Source: JAMZMI01 sp039970095
GTDB taxonomy: Bacteria > Bacteroidota > Bacteroidia > Cytophagales > Cyclobacteriaceae
Length of the DNA: 64,000 nt
Direction: 5' to 3'
NCBI GenBank assembly: GCA_039970095.1
Contig: JBDVMP010000062.1
Location: 1 to 64,000 of the forward strand
The notes beneath the pieces are model-generated. The model saw nothing but the letters and a program-made list of their open reading frames with translations, was not told where the DNA came from and did not search any database. Of the stretch, positions 25,108 through 34,605 are shown piece after piece; the stretch's first letter is position 1; every line of letters starts with the position of its first letter. The translations under genes and the position numbers were made by a program.

Positions 25108-25683
25108 TTATTTGCTCGCCTCAATTTTCACGCTTAGTTCAAAATCGTCATAGATGGTTTTGTCCCCCAGATCGTCAAAGAAGCTTCCTGAGCCATATTT
25201 AACACCGAATTTAGATCTATCGATAACTATTGCGGCAGTCCCAATAATCTTGTCACCTGTTTCTACAATTTGAACAGGGAAATTGATTGTTTGAGTTGTG
25301 CCTTTGATGGTAACATCGCCGGTCACGTCAAACTTACCTTTACCTAGAGCTTTTGCTTTTTTGATTATGAACGTAGATGTTGGGTACTTTTCAACACCAA
25401 AAAAGTCATCAGACTTGAGATGCCCTTCCAGTTTGGCTTTCCATTCGCCTTCCAGGTCATTGCTCAAGATGCTTGTCATATCTATGGTGAAAGAACCTCC
25501 GGTCAATTTACCATTTCCATATTCTATAGTGCCTTCTTTGATCTCAACTGTGCCGTTGTGCTGACCGGTTACTTTTTTACCTACCCAGTTAACTGTGCTG
25601 TTGCTAATATCTGCTGTGTAAGTTGCTGTGCCCTCTCCAGACGAAAAAATTGTTGCTAATGATAAGATGATTGTTTGTAACAT
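25108..25683 (-). CDS. YceI-family periplasmic protein
   Basis: A 191-residue exported lipocalin-like protein. A short hydrophobic signal (about 1-14) is followed by the YceI pattern: DISNSTVNWVGKKVTGQHNGTVEIKEG split over two strands, then D-M-T-S-I near residue 71, LKSDDFFGVEKYPTSTF, GDVTIKGTTQ and a C-terminal DRSKFGVKYGSGS. Family members bind long polyisoprenoids or amides; the ligand here is unknown. Single gene with its own promoter. Confidence 0.9.
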   Translation of the reverse strand: MLQTIILSLATIFSSGEGTATYTADISNSTVNWVGKKVTGQHNGTVEIKEGTIEYGNGKLTGGSFTIDMTSILSNDLEGEWKAKLEGHLKSDDFFGVEKYPTSTFIIKKAKALGKGKFDVTGDVTIKGTTQTINFPVQIVETGDKIIGTAAIVIDRSKFGVKYGSGSFFDDLGDKTIYDDFELSVKIEASK

Positions 25684-25696
25684 GTTTTTAGTTTTT

Positions 25697-25704
25697 CAAA
25701 TTTA
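25697..25704 (-). promoter_or_regulatory. Putative -7 element of the YceI gene
   Basis: On the reverse strand TAAATTTG, fitting TAnnTTTG, 14 bases before the ATG. The leader would be very short and no clear -33 box is seen. Confidence 0.35.
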
Positions 25705-25806
25705 ATGTATGTACATATAATGTATAAGTTGGTAACGTGTGGGATTTATTTTTGTTTATTTTTTTCTTAAATCTTTTAGCATAACGAGCCTGTCATAATA
25801 CTGCGG

Positions 25807-25814
25807 TAACTTTG
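25807..25814 (+). promoter_or_regulatory. Putative -7 element of the DUF3109 gene
   Basis: TAACTTTG, fitting TAnnTTTG, 21 bases before the ATG at 25836. If used, the TTG at 25812 cannot be the translation start, which supports the ATG. Confidence 0.45.
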
Positions 25815-25835
25815 TCCTTCAATAATTGTTTAGCT

Positions 25836-26399
25836 ATGATTCAAATAGGAAAGACACTAATTTCAGATGACATTAAGGAGCAATTTTTTGTTTGCGATCT
25901 GGACAAGTGCAAGGGTGCGTGCTGTGTAGAGGGAGATCTTGGAGCTCCTCTTTTATCTGAGGAGTTGGCTGCTATTGAATCAGTTGTTGAGGTAGTGAAG
26001 CCCTATCTCTCAAAAGACGCCATAGCAGCTCTTGATAAAAATGGGCCTTACTTATTAGATGAGGAAGGTGATTTTAGTACCACAACGATAGATAATAAGG
26101 AGTGTGCTTTTGCCTATTATGATGAGAAGAACATTTTAAAATGCGGTATAGAGCAGGCGTATAAAGACGGGAAAACGGATTTTAAAAAACCTGTTTCGTG
26201 TCATTTGTATCCCATACGAGAGGTGAAGCTTCATGATCATTTGGCTCTCAATTATGACCGATGGCATATCTGTTCTCCTGCCTGTGGGCTGGGCGAAAAA
26301 TTAGGGGTGCCAGTTTATGTTTTCTTGAAGGACGCTTTGATCCGCAGATTTGGAGAAAGCTGGTACGCCGAACTAGTGAGTAAGATTGAGGGCGCGTGA
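25836..26399 (+). CDS. DUF3109 family Cys-rich protein
   Basis: A 187-residue cytoplasmic protein from the ATG at 25836. It has a conserved cysteine pattern: CDLDKCKGACC (about 20-30), ECAF, CGIEQA, CHLYPIR and CSPACGLG toward the C-terminus. This resembles YkgJ-type zinc or iron-sulphur cluster proteins. Function is unknown. Its last 27 bases overlap the end of the convergent gene at 26373-27008. Confidence 0.88.
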   Translation: MIQIGKTLISDDIKEQFFVCDLDKCKGACCVEGDLGAPLLSEELAAIESVVEVVKPYLSKDAIAALDKNGPYLLDEEGDFSTTTIDNKECAFAYYDEKNILKCGIEQAYKDGKTDFKKPVSCHLYPIREVKLHDHLALNYDRWHICSPACGLGEKLGVPVYVFLKDALIRRFGESWYAELVSKIEGA

Positions 26400-27008
26400 T
26401 TCCTCTTCTACTGCCTTTTGAATGTTACCGTGAAACTGGTTAATCGCCTTGGTATGAAAATAAGGATAAAAGTATCTATCACGAATGAGTGAGCTTCCTT
26501 TATAAAAAGTTTCATGCTCTGCAAGTGTAGTGTTCTCGTCTATGGCGGTTAGTCTGATCCACTGTGAGCCCTCGGATTTCCCACCTTTTAGGTAGCACGT
26601 ACGGATCACTTTGTTTTCGTGATCGACCTGATTCATTTCATGAAGGACTGGAATCTGCAGGGCTGTACCTATGATCTTCAGATTGATAAAATATATCTGC
26701 CCAACTTCCAAACATGTGAATTCACTGTCACGATATAGCACCAAATCTTCGCTGCGAGAGTACATCAACCCAAAAGAAATCATGTTACTTTCCCACAACT
26801 GAGCTGGATGAAGGTGCATATATGCGTCCCATGCCGCGTCAATGCCAGCATTTATCACATAGTGCCTCTGGTGCTTGGAGTAGGGCTCTTTATCAGGGAT
26901 ATAGCACAGAGAAACCAGGTCACCAATTTGACCTAATTGCTGCGAGAGTAAAAAATCTTTAATTGATTTTTGAGGAACCCTTGAAAAGTCAATCTCAGAA
27001 ACCAGCAA
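26373..27008 (-). CDS. Hypothetical protein, possibly SRPBCC/START-like
   Basis: A 211-residue protein with no signal peptide. The region from YVINAGIDAAWDAYMHLHP (about 50-68) through the C-terminal FHGNIQKAVEEESRAL helix follows a helix-grip pattern (opening helix, beta strands, long final helix), so an SRPBCC-type fold is my best guess. Last gene of the fabH-efp-acc operon: it starts 3 bases after the accC stop. A role in lipid binding would fit the neighbours but is inferred. Confidence 0.65.
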   Translation of the reverse strand: MLVSEIDFSRVPQKSIKDFLLSQQLGQIGDLVSLCYIPDKEPYSKHQRHYVINAGIDAAWDAYMHLHPAQLWESNMISFGLMYSRSEDLVLYRDSEFTCLEVGQIYFINLKIIGTALQIPVLHEMNQVDHENKVIRTCYLKGGKSEGSQWIRLTAIDENTTLAEHETFYKGSSLIRDRYFYPYFHTKAINQFHGNIQKAVEEESRALNLTH

Positions 27009-27011
27009 GTT

Positions 27012-28361
27012 TTATCCTTTTAAATCAGTAAAATCAAACGTCTCCAAAAACTTGGTGGTGAACTTTCCAGATTTAAACTGTTCATCGTCCATAAGCTTTA
27101 GATGGAACGGAATCGTTGTTTTAATCCCTTCAATTACCATTTCAGAGAGTGCTCTTTTCATTCTAACCAAAGCTTCTTCTCTGGACTGAGCCGACACGAT
27201 CAGCTTGGCGATCATAGAGTCGTAGAACGGGGGAATCACATATCCAGCGTAAACGTGACTATCCACGCGAACGCCATGTCCACCAGGTAGGTGTAGGTTG
27301 GTGATCTTGCCCGGACTAGGCCTGAAATCATTGCCCGGATCCTCTGCATTAATTCTACACTCGATTGAGAACAATTGAGGGTAATAGTTTCTTCCGGAAA
27401 TAGGAATTCCTGCTGCAACTTTGATTTGCTCTTTGATCAGGTCAAAGTCAGTTACTTCCTCAGTGATAGGGTGTTCCACCTGAATCCTTGTGTTCATCTC
27501 CATGAAGTAAAAATCTCCATGTTTATCAACGAGGAATTCAACTGTTCCGGCACCTTCGTATTTTATGGCTTCAGCTCCCTTGATGGCCGCCTGTCCCATT
27601 TTCTCTCTCAGTTCCTGAGATACAATAGGGGAAGGGGTTTCTTCTGTAAGCTTTTGATGTCTTCTTTGGATAGAGCAATCTCTTTCAGATAGGTGGCAAG
27701 CTTTTCCATTACTATCGCCAATTATCTGAATCTCAATATGTCTCGGCTCCTCCACGAATTTTTCAAGGTACATACCATCGTTTCCGAAAGCTGCAGCTGA
27801 TTCTTGACGAGCGTCATCCCATCCTTTTTTGAATTCTTTTTCGCTCTTGATAAGTCTCATACCCTTACCACCGCCACCGGCAGTTGCTTTTAGCATAACT
27901 GGGTATCCTACTTCTTTGGAAAGCTTCATCCCTTCCTCCATACTCTCTAAAAGTCCATCAGAGCCTGGTATGGTCGGAACGCCTGCCTTTTTCATGGTTT
28001 CCTTGGCAGTGGCCTTATCGCCCATGGCGTTAATCATTGAGGCAGATGCACCGATAAACTTGATGCCATATTCCTCACATACACGAGAAAATTCAGCATT
28101 CTCAGCCAAAAAACCATACCCTGGATGGATAGCGTCGGCATTGGTGATTTCAGCAGCTGATATTATTTGAGGTATTTTTAAATATGATTCCTTGCTTGAT
28201 GCTGGGCCAATACACACAGCCTCATCGGCGAATCTTACATGCAAACTATCTCTGTCTGCTGTTGAGTAAACCGCCACAGTTTTGATACCCATTTCTTTAC
28301 AGGTACGAATAATCCTTAGGGCAATTTCTCCGCGATTTGCAATTAATATTTTCTTAAACAC
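27012..28361 (-). CDS. accC: Acetyl-CoA carboxylase biotin carboxylase subunit
   Basis: ATP-grasp enzyme that carboxylates biotin on BCCP for malonyl-CoA synthesis. It has 449 residues with FKKILIANRGEIALRIIRTC at the N-terminus, the glycine-rich KATAGGGGKGMR loop (about 158-169), the catalytic EMNTRIQVEHP segment (about 287-297) and RINAEDP. It is downstream of accB in the same orientation with a 13-base gap. Confidence 0.97.
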   Translation of the reverse strand: MFKKILIANRGEIALRIIRTCKEMGIKTVAVYSTADRDSLHVRFADEAVCIGPASSKESYLKIPQIISAAEITNADAIHPGYGFLAENAEFSRVCEEYGIKFIGASASMINAMGDKATAKETMKKAGVPTIPGSDGLLESMEEGMKLSKEVGYPVMLKATAGGGGKGMRLIKSEKEFKKGWDDARQESAAAFGNDGMYLEKFVEEPRHIEIQIIGDSNGKACHLSERDCSIQRRHQKLTEETPSPIVSQELREKMGQAAIKGAEAIKYEGAGTVEFLVDKHGDFYFMEMNTRIQVEHPITEEVTDFDLIKEQIKVAAGIPISGRNYYPQLFSIECRINAEDPGNDFRPSPGKITNLHLPGGHGVRVDSHVYAGYVIPPFYDSMIAKLIVSAQSREEALVRMKRALSEMVIEGIKTTIPFHLKLMDDEQFKSGKFTTKFLETFDFTDLKG

Positions 28362-28374
28362 CGGGCTTAATTTT

Positions 28375-28845
28375 TTATGAAGGATCTACTAGAAACAACG
28401 GCTGATCAAATTCGACCGGCTGAGCATTGTCCACGAGTATTTTTACAACTTTACCTGAAACCTCAGATTCTATCTCATTGAAAAGTTTCATCGCTTCGAT
28501 GATGCAAACCGGATCGCCTGCTTTCACATTGTCTCCAACTTTGATGAATGCTGGAGATTCGGGGTTTTGGCTTTCATAGAAAGTTCCGATCATTGGGGAT
28601 TTGATGGTTATCAGATTAGCATCGCCTGCTGGTGCAGCAGTCTGTGACGCATCAGCCGCAGGTGCTGCCTGAGTCGCTGGATTTGTAGGTGCAGGAGCAG
28701 CAGCTGCAACTGGAGCAGCCGAAATGCTGGCCTGGTTTGGCGTCCTTTTTACTTTTATTTTGAATTCCTGAGTTTCAATATTGACCTCCTCAAGGCCAGT
28801 TTCAGAAATAAAGTCAATTAGATCACGAATTTCTTTTGCTTTCAT
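28375..28845 (-). CDS. accB: Biotin carboxyl carrier protein of acetyl-CoA carboxylase
   Basis: A 156-residue carrier with an N-terminal helical segment, a Pro/Ala-rich linker (about 40-75) and a C-terminal biotinyl domain. Biotin is attached to K120 in EAMKL, where EAMKM is the common form. Translated just upstream of accC, the usual pairing. Confidence 0.96.
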   Translation of the reverse strand: MKAKEIRDLIDFISETGLEEVNIETQEFKIKVKRTPNQASISAAPVAAAAPAPTNPATQAAPAADASQTAAPAGDANLITIKSPMIGTFYESQNPESPAFIKVGDNVKAGDPVCIIEAMKLFNEIESEVSGKVVKILVDNAQPVEFDQPLFLVDPS

Positions 28846-28971
28846 TTTTTGAATGTTTCGATTGTCGAAGGTAACTCTAATCTATTTTGCATCAAGCAAT
28901 TTTGATGTATTCGGTTAATGTGCCTGATATGATGATGCGGTTGTTGGTTCATCAGCATCATGCTAAAGTAA

Positions 28972-29535
28972 TTATTTTACGCGCTCTACGTAGGAATTTG
29001 TTTGTGTATTTACTTTGATCATTTCATCTTGGTCAACGAAAAGAGGTACCTGAATAGTTGCTCCTGTCTCTAATTCCGCAGGCTTGCTGGCGTTGGTCGC
29101 AGTGTCTCCTTTCAGACCAGGTTCTGTATATACAACCTGCAATATGACGTGTTGCGGCAATTCACAACCAAGAACTCTTTCTTCTTCTGCATGAAATAGA
29201 ACTTCTACTTCTTGTCCGTCCTTTAGGAACTGAGGGGCGTTAATTAAGGATTCTTCGATTGGAATTTGCTCAAAAGTGTTGCTATCCATGAAGTTGTAAC
29301 CAATATCGTCTTTGTATAAGTATTGATAGGCTCTACGCTCTACTCTGGCTGTGGTTACCTTATGTCCAGATGTAAATGTATTGTCGATTACACGTCCTGT
29401 GGATAGGCTCTTGAGCTTAGTTCTTACAAATGCAGGGCCTTTTCCTGGCTTGACGTGCTGAAATTCTACAATAGAAAATAAGTCATGGTTAAATTCGATA
29501 ACCAATCCATTCCTGAAATCTGCAGTAGATGCCAT
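28972..29535 (-). CDS. efp: Translation elongation factor P
   Basis: A 187-residue tRNA-shaped protein that relieves ribosome stalling at polyproline. Domain I ends in HVKPGKGPAFVR, with K32 at the loop tip where modification occurs in many bacteria. Domains II and III are complete. It sits between fabH and accB, a conserved Bacteroidota order. Confidence 0.97.
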   Translation of the reverse strand: MASTADFRNGLVIEFNHDLFSIVEFQHVKPGKGPAFVRTKLKSLSTGRVIDNTFTSGHKVTTARVERRAYQYLYKDDIGYNFMDSNTFEQIPIEESLINAPQFLKDGQEVEVLFHAEEERVLGCELPQHVILQVVYTEPGLKGDTATNASKPAELETGATIQVPLFVDQDEMIKVNTQTNSYVERVK

Positions 29536-29557
29536 ATAGTAAAAAGTTTGTTGTTTA

Positions 29558-30556
29558 TTATTTGGGGTCGTATGCCCATTTCACCCAGGTTGCACCCCAG
29601 GTAAAGCCACCACCAAAGGCTGCTAGTATTAGATTATCTCCTTTTTTCAATTGAGATTCATAATCCCAAAGACATAGAGGGAGGGTGCCTGCGGTAGTGT
29701 TTCCGTATTTTTCAATGTTCAGCATTACTTTATCATCTCCGATACCCATTCTTCTGGCTGTAGCATCAATGATTCTTTTGTTGGCCTGATGCGGAACTAG
29801 AAACCTGACGTCATCACCTGACAGGTTGTTCTTTTTCATCACTTCATCTGCCACATCTGCCATTTTTGTTACCGCAAACTTGAAAACAGTAGAGCCTTCC
29901 TGATAGGCGAAATGCTCACGATTTTGTATGGTTTCAAGCGAGGCTGGCTTTAGGCTACCTCCGGCTTTCATGTGCAGGTAAGGAGCGCCTGACCCATCCG
30001 ACCTGAGAACGCTATCCATTACACCTACGTCTTCTGTAGTAGGCTCTAAGAGTGCTGCGCCTCCACCATCTCCAAAAATAATGCAAGTAGTTCGGTCAGT
30101 ATAGTCAATGATGGCAGACATCTTATCTACCCCGATGACTATAACCTTTTTGTACATACCTGACTCAATAAAGCTTGACCCAGTGGTCAGGGCATACAAA
30201 AAACCCGAGCAAGCTGCGCTCAGGTCGTATCCAAATGAATTTGTTGCTCCTACATTGTCAGCAATAATGTTTGCTGTGGCAGGAAATGGCATGTCTGGTG
30301 TTACAGTTGCACACAGAATCAAGTCGATATCTTTTGCATCCGTCCCTGTTTTTTCCAAAAGGCCTTCGACAGCCTTGGTGCCAATTACAGATGTTCCCTG
30401 ATTTTCTCCTTTAAGGATTCGTCGTTCCTTAATACCGGTTCGGCTTGTGATCCACTCATCTGAGGTTTCTACCATAGTCTCCAACTCTTTGTTGGTCAAC
30501 ACATAGTCAGGTACATAGCCCTGTATTCCGGTGATTGCTGCGCGCACTTTAGTCAT
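29558..30556 (-). CDS. fabH: 3-oxoacyl-ACP synthase III (KAS III)
   Basis: Starts fatty acid synthesis by condensing an acyl-CoA with malonyl-ACP. It has 332 residues with the catalytic triad C116 (SAACSGF), H256 (PHQANKR) and N286 (YGNTTAG), plus the GDGGGAALL loop. It lies between rpmF and efp on the same strand; the rpmF-fabH link is conserved in bacteria. Confidence 0.97.
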   Translation of the reverse strand: MTKVRAAITGIQGYVPDYVLTNKELETMVETSDEWITSRTGIKERRILKGENQGTSVIGTKAVEGLLEKTGTDAKDIDLILCATVTPDMPFPATANIIADNVGATNSFGYDLSAACSGFLYALTTGSSFIESGMYKKVIVIGVDKMSAIIDYTDRTTCIIFGDGGGAALLEPTTEDVGVMDSVLRSDGSGAPYLHMKAGGSLKPASLETIQNREHFAYQEGSTVFKFAVTKMADVADEVMKKNNLSGDDVRFLVPHQANKRIIDATARRMGIGDDKVMLNIEKYGNTTAGTLPLCLWDYESQLKKGDNLILAAFGGGFTWGATWVKWAYDPK

Positions 30557-30574
30557 GCTGTAATCTGGTCAGGC

Positions 30575-30766
30575 TTAAGCTAAAACTTCCTTCTCCATCA
30601 CGACTTTACCTTTGTAGTAAAGCTTGCCTTCATGCCAGAAAGCCCTGTGAGGAAGGTGTGCTTCGCCTGTAGTTTGGCAGATTACATAGCTTTTTGGATT
30701 TGCTTTGTAGTGCGTTCTTCTTTTGTCTCTTCTTTGTTTCGAGATTTTTCTCTTAGGATGCGCCAT
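30575..30766 (-). CDS. rpmF: 50S ribosomal protein L32
   Basis: A 63-residue basic protein starting AHPKRKISKQRRDKRRTHY. It has a single Cys in place of the zinc-ribbon CxxC pairs, so it is probably a zinc-free form. Directly upstream of fabH. Confidence 0.96.
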   Translation of the reverse strand: MAHPKRKISKQRRDKRRTHYKANPKSYVICQTTGEAHLPHRAFWHEGKLYYKGKVVMEKEVLA

Positions 30767-30780
30767 CGCTTATTTTTGTT

Positions 30781-31308
30781 TTAATCTTTCAATTTTTTCA
30801 GTGCTTCCCATCTAGGATCCACATTGTCTTTATTTTCGGTTTCATCTTCCTCATCCTCTGAGGTGTATATTAAATCTGGCTCGTTTTCTTCATCCTGAAA
30901 CCGTGGATGAAGCTTTTTCATTGGTACAGCCACACTGATAAATTCGTAGATATAATCACCAATATTTATACTCGGAGTGTCTTTTCTGATTACCTCTACT
31001 TCTTCACTGAGAATGTAATCATCTTCTCCGAATTTGATGATAATATCTTCTTCAAGCTCGATTGGATGCCTGAAAGTATCCAAACTTCGATCGCAGGTCA
31101 GCTCTACTTCTACCTCAATTTTAAAGTGAAGGTTCAGCATCGTCTCAGATTTCTCCAAGCCTAGATGACACTTTCCGCTTCCCTTTTCTATTAAGCTAAA
31201 CTCCTGATTACTAAATAGTTTGTCGTTGATTTCAAAATCAAACTCATGCAACTTATTGGTTAAGTTGAAGATGTTTATCTGAAATTCATTTAACCCCTTA
31301 GCTCCCAT
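30781..31308 (-). CDS. DUF177 (YceD) family protein
   Basis: A 175-residue protein linked to 23S rRNA accumulation or ribosome biogenesis in other bacteria. It has the family's CDRSL segment and the C-terminal DPRWEALKKLKD hallmark after an acidic stretch. Immediate 5' neighbour of rpmF, the classic arrangement. Confidence 0.9.
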   Translation of the reverse strand: MGAKGLNEFQINIFNLTNKLHEFDFEINDKLFSNQEFSLIEKGSGKCHLGLEKSETMLNLHFKIEVEVELTCDRSLDTFRHPIELEEDIIIKFGEDDYILSEEVEVIRKDTPSINIGDYIYEFISVAVPMKKLHPRFQDEENEPDLIYTSEDEEDETENKDNVDPRWEALKKLKD

Positions 31309-31383
31309 AACTCACCATCCGCTTAAAGAAGCGCAAATTTAGAAATAAATAAGTGTATAAAAAAACTAAATCAGGAGCGGATT

Positions 31384-32415
31384 TTATTGAGAAAACTCAG
31401 CTCGTGATTGAATGATATCATATGCTGTTAGCAGGGCGTTTCTCAAAGAGGCAGGATCAGCAGATCCGGATCCGGCCATAGAAAATGCCGTACCATGATC
31501 CGGGCTGGTTCTCACAAAGGACAATCCCGCTGTAAAATTAACTCCTGATTCGAATGCTATATTTTTAAAAGGGATCAACCCCTGATCGTGGTACATGGCC
31601 AATATGCCATCAAAACTCTTGAATTGGGCGCTTCCAAAAAAACCGTCCGCCGGATAAGGCCCAAAAACAAGGTGACCATCTTTTTTAAGCTTATTTATAA
31701 CTGGGCTTATAACCTCTTCTTCTTCTTTGCCAAGTAATCCATTTTCTCCAGCGTGCGGATTTAGGCCTAAGACCGCCACTCTTGGTTTTGTTTTCCCAAA
31801 ATCATGTTTTAACGACTTTAGCAGAATTTTCAGTTTGGTTTTGATTTTGTCCGCTGTAAGGGCTGCTGAAACTTCTTTGATTGGAATGTGACCTGTAACT
31901 ACACCAACTCGCAGGTCGTCATTTACAAGGAGCATTAAACTTTCATTGGCACCATCTTCTTGCGTCAAATATTCTGTGTGTCCTGGAAACTTGAATGAAT
32001 CGGATTGAACAAGCTCCTTGCTGAGAGGAGCGGTGCACAGTGCATTGAGTTTCCCGGATTTTAAATCTTCCATTGCAGCCTTGAGTGAAGTCAATGCGTA
32101 GCTTCCGCTTTGTTTACTTCCATTTCCCGGGCTTATCTCTAATTCGTCTCCAGCCGAAACATTGAGTACATTGAACCTGCGATGATGTACCTTATCGATT
32201 GAGTTGATTTGATTGTAGTTGAAATTTTGCAGGTTTAGGCTCTTCCTATAAAAAGAGATTATCCTGGAGTCGCAATAAACAACTACTGTAAAGAACCTCA
32301 GCAGTCTGTTGTCTTCCACAGCTTTGATGATAACTTCCGGCCCAATGCCATTGTAATCACCGATAGAAATTCCGATAAGGGGTTTATTTTTTTTGCTGTG
32401 AGAAGAATCGCTCAT
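31384..32415 (-). CDS. pdxA: 4-hydroxythreonine-4-phosphate dehydrogenase
   Basis: NAD-dependent enzyme of pyridoxal 5'-phosphate synthesis. It has 343 residues with IGISIGDYNGIGPEVI at the N-terminus, the metal-binding His in FPGHTEYL, GLNPHAGENG (about 211-220) and the AMYHDQGLIPFK motif (about 276-287). Upstream of the DUF177-rpmF-fabH operon on the same strand with a 75-base gap, and divergent from rsmA. Confidence 0.96.
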   Translation of the reverse strand: MSDSSHSKKNKPLIGISIGDYNGIGPEVIIKAVEDNRLLRFFTVVVYCDSRIISFYRKSLNLQNFNYNQINSIDKVHHRRFNVLNVSAGDELEISPGNGSKQSGSYALTSLKAAMEDLKSGKLNALCTAPLSKELVQSDSFKFPGHTEYLTQEDGANESLMLLVNDDLRVGVVTGHIPIKEVSAALTADKIKTKLKILLKSLKHDFGKTKPRVAVLGLNPHAGENGLLGKEEEEVISPVINKLKKDGHLVFGPYPADGFFGSAQFKSFDGILAMYHDQGLIPFKNIAFESGVNFTAGLSFVRTSPDHGTAFSMAGSGSADPASLRNALLTAYDIIQSRAEFSQ

Positions 32416-32473
32416 TTTGTGACAATTTTACAGTCGCTAAGATATAAATGATTTCGATCTAACACTTTGAATA

Positions 32474-33241
32474 TTGGAAAGAGTAAGAGCAAAAAAACAC
32501 CTGGGTCAGCATTTTTTAAAGGATGAAAACATCGCTTTGAAGATAGTGGAGGCTCTTGATATTTCCAGACTGAAAACGGTACTGGAGGTAGGGCCCGGAA
32601 CCGGCGTGCTTACCAAACATTTGATCAAAGGCCAGGACATAAAGTTTCAGGCTTTGGATGTGGATAGGGATTCGGTCAAATACCTGAAAGAAGTCTATCC
32701 TGATCATGAAGATCAGTTTTTACTATCAGATTTTTTGAAGGCGGATTTAAATGCTCATGATTTACCAATTGGTGTTATTGGAAATTTCCCTTACAACATC
32801 TCCTCGCAGCTTTTCTTTAAAATTTGGGATTTTCGAAATGAGGTAAGCGAAGTGGTTTGCATGATACAAAAGGAAGTGGCAGACAGGATCGTGGCTAAGG
32901 AGGGAAATAAGACTTATGGGATACTGAGTGTTTTGTTACAAGCCTTTTACGAAATAGAATATCTCTTTACTGTACCTCCTCAGGTTTTTTCACCACCACC
33001 AAGGGTTCAATCTGCCGTTATTAGGTTGAAAAGGAATGATAAATCTGAGCTGGGTTGTGATGCTAAGCTCTTTAAAGCGGTGGTGAAGGCTGGTTTTGGA
33101 AAACGCCGCAAGACGTTGCGCAACGCATTAAAAGACTTAGCTTTGCAGATTGAAAACACCTCAGATGAGGTGTTTGATAAGCGGGCAGAGCAATTGTCCG
33201 TGCAGGATTTTATAGACCTCACAAATAGAATTTCTTCATAA
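32474..33241 (+). CDS. rsmA: 16S rRNA dimethyladenosine transferase
   Basis: Methylates two adjacent adenines in helix 45 of 16S rRNA using SAM. The 255 residues begin VRAKKHLGQHFL. It has the SAM motif EVGPGTGVLT (about 39-48) and the catalytic N-F-P-Y motif (GNFPYNISS, about 103). Translation must begin at TTG (32474): an in-frame stop lies two codons upstream and no ATG is available before the conserved block. Confidence 0.95.
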   Translation: MERVRAKKHLGQHFLKDENIALKIVEALDISRLKTVLEVGPGTGVLTKHLIKGQDIKFQALDVDRDSVKYLKEVYPDHEDQFLLSDFLKADLNAHDLPIGVIGNFPYNISSQLFFKIWDFRNEVSEVVCMIQKEVADRIVAKEGNKTYGILSVLLQAFYEIEYLFTVPPQVFSPPPRVQSAVIRLKRNDKSELGCDAKLFKAVVKAGFGKRRKTLRNALKDLALQIENTSDEVFDKRAEQLSVQDFIDLTNRISS

Positions 33242-34605
33242 TGGAGGCAATAATGGAATTTGAACTTTCGCGGGAGTTTTTGGATCGTTTTCAGCAGGCG
33301 CTCGATGAGAAAGATGATTCCTTTATCGAACAGAGCCTGGAAGGGATCAATCCAGCTGACATTGCCGCACTACTTTACGAGTTTGATTCTGAGGAATGTA
33401 AGCATGTCTTTGGTCTGCTTGAAACTGAAACAGGCGCTTTGGTACTCGAGGACCTGGATGAGGATGTCAGAGAATCTTTTCTGACTGAATTTACATCCGA
33501 AGAAATAGCTAAATACATAGAGTTTCTGGATTCGGATGACGGTGCTGATATTCTTTATGAGATTCCTCTCAAAAGAAGGGAAGAAGTTATCAGGTGCATA
33601 GAAAATGAGGAGAAGGCGAGTAATTTGCTAGACCTGCTGCGCTACCCTGAGGATGTGGCCGGTGGTCTTATGGCCAAGGAGATGATCAAGGCCAATGTTA
33701 ACTGGAGTATCCTTCAGTGTATAGATGAGATCAGGAAGCAAGCAGAGAATGTTCAGCGGATATACGCTGTTTACGTGGTAGATGATTATGGGCGTTTGCT
33801 GGGCAGAGTGAGTTTGAAGCGATTGATTATTGCCAACGACAGCACCAAAATCGAGGATATATTTGACGAAGACCTTGTGTCTGTAGAGACATACATGGAG
33901 GATGAAGAAGTAGCGGCCATCATGACCAAATATGATATGGACGCTGTGCCTGTGGTGAATGCTCGAGGTAAACTTGTGGGTAGAATTACCATCGATGATG
34001 TGGTGGATGTGATCCAGGAGCAGGCCGAGGAAGAACGCCAGATGATGGCAGGTATATCCTCTGGTGTAGAAGAAGCGGATTCTGTTTGGGACCTATCTAA
34101 GGCTCGATTGCCGTGGTTGATCATTGGGATGTTCGGGGGATTTTTGGGAGCACAGTTTCTTGGCTTGTTCGAAGGAGATATAGCCGTTATCCCGGCGCTG
34201 GCATTTTTTATACCACTTATCACGGCAACTGGCGGAAACGTGGGCATTCAATCATCATCTATTGTGGTGCAGAGTTTGGCGAACCCAAATGTATTTGCCG
34301 GAACTATGCTTCAGAGGCTGCTCAAAGTGCTTTTTGTAGCGGTTGTGAACGGAGTGATTTTGGCACTGATGGTCTTCGGTGCGGTCATGCTGGTCAATCG
34401 CAACCAATCCCTCGCAATGACCGTATCATTGGCACTGTTTAGCGTGGTTTTGCTGGCCTCCTTCATGGGAACAATTACTCCACTTTTGCTAGACAAATTC
34501 GGGGTAAACCCAGCATTGGCGGCAGGTCCGTTTATCACCACAGCGAACGATTTGCTCGGATTGGCAGTTTATTTTTCAGTCGCACATATATTATACGGAT
34601 TATGA
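33241..34605 (+). CDS. mgtE: Magnesium transporter MgtE
   Basis: Mg2+ channel/transporter, 454 residues. An acidic superhelical N domain (about 10-130), paired CBS domains (about 135-260) and five C-terminal transmembrane helices (about 285-450) are in the usual order. The pore motif FIPLITATGGNVGIQSSS is present. The ATG overlaps the rsmA stop by one base (TAATG); a second ATG four codons in is also possible. Confidence 0.95.
   Translation: MEAIMEFELSREFLDRFQQALDEKDDSFIEQSLEGINPADIAALLYEFDSEECKHVFGLLETETGALVLEDLDEDVRESFLTEFTSEEIAKYIEFLDSDDGADILYEIPLKRREEVIRCIENEEKASNLLDLLRYPEDVAGGLMAKEMIKANVNWSILQCIDEIRKQAENVQRIYAVYVVDDYGRLLGRVSLKRLIIANDSTKIEDIFDEDLVSVETYMEDEEVAAIMTKYDMDAVPVVNARGKLVGRITIDDVVDVIQEQAEEERQMMAGISSGVEEADSVWDLSKARLPWLIIGMFGGFLGAQFLGLFEGDIAVIPALAFFIPLITATGGNVGIQSSSIVVQSLANPNVFAGTMLQRLLKVLFVAVVNGVILALMVFGAVMLVNRNQSLAMTVSLALFSVVLLASFMGTITPLLLDKFGVNPALAAGPFITTANDLLGLAVYFSVAHILYGL

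Noticed and set aside
33786..34247. 153-codon reverse-strand frame in mgtE
   Set aside because: Ser/Thr/Pro-rich antisense translation over CBS and membrane segments; no independent support.
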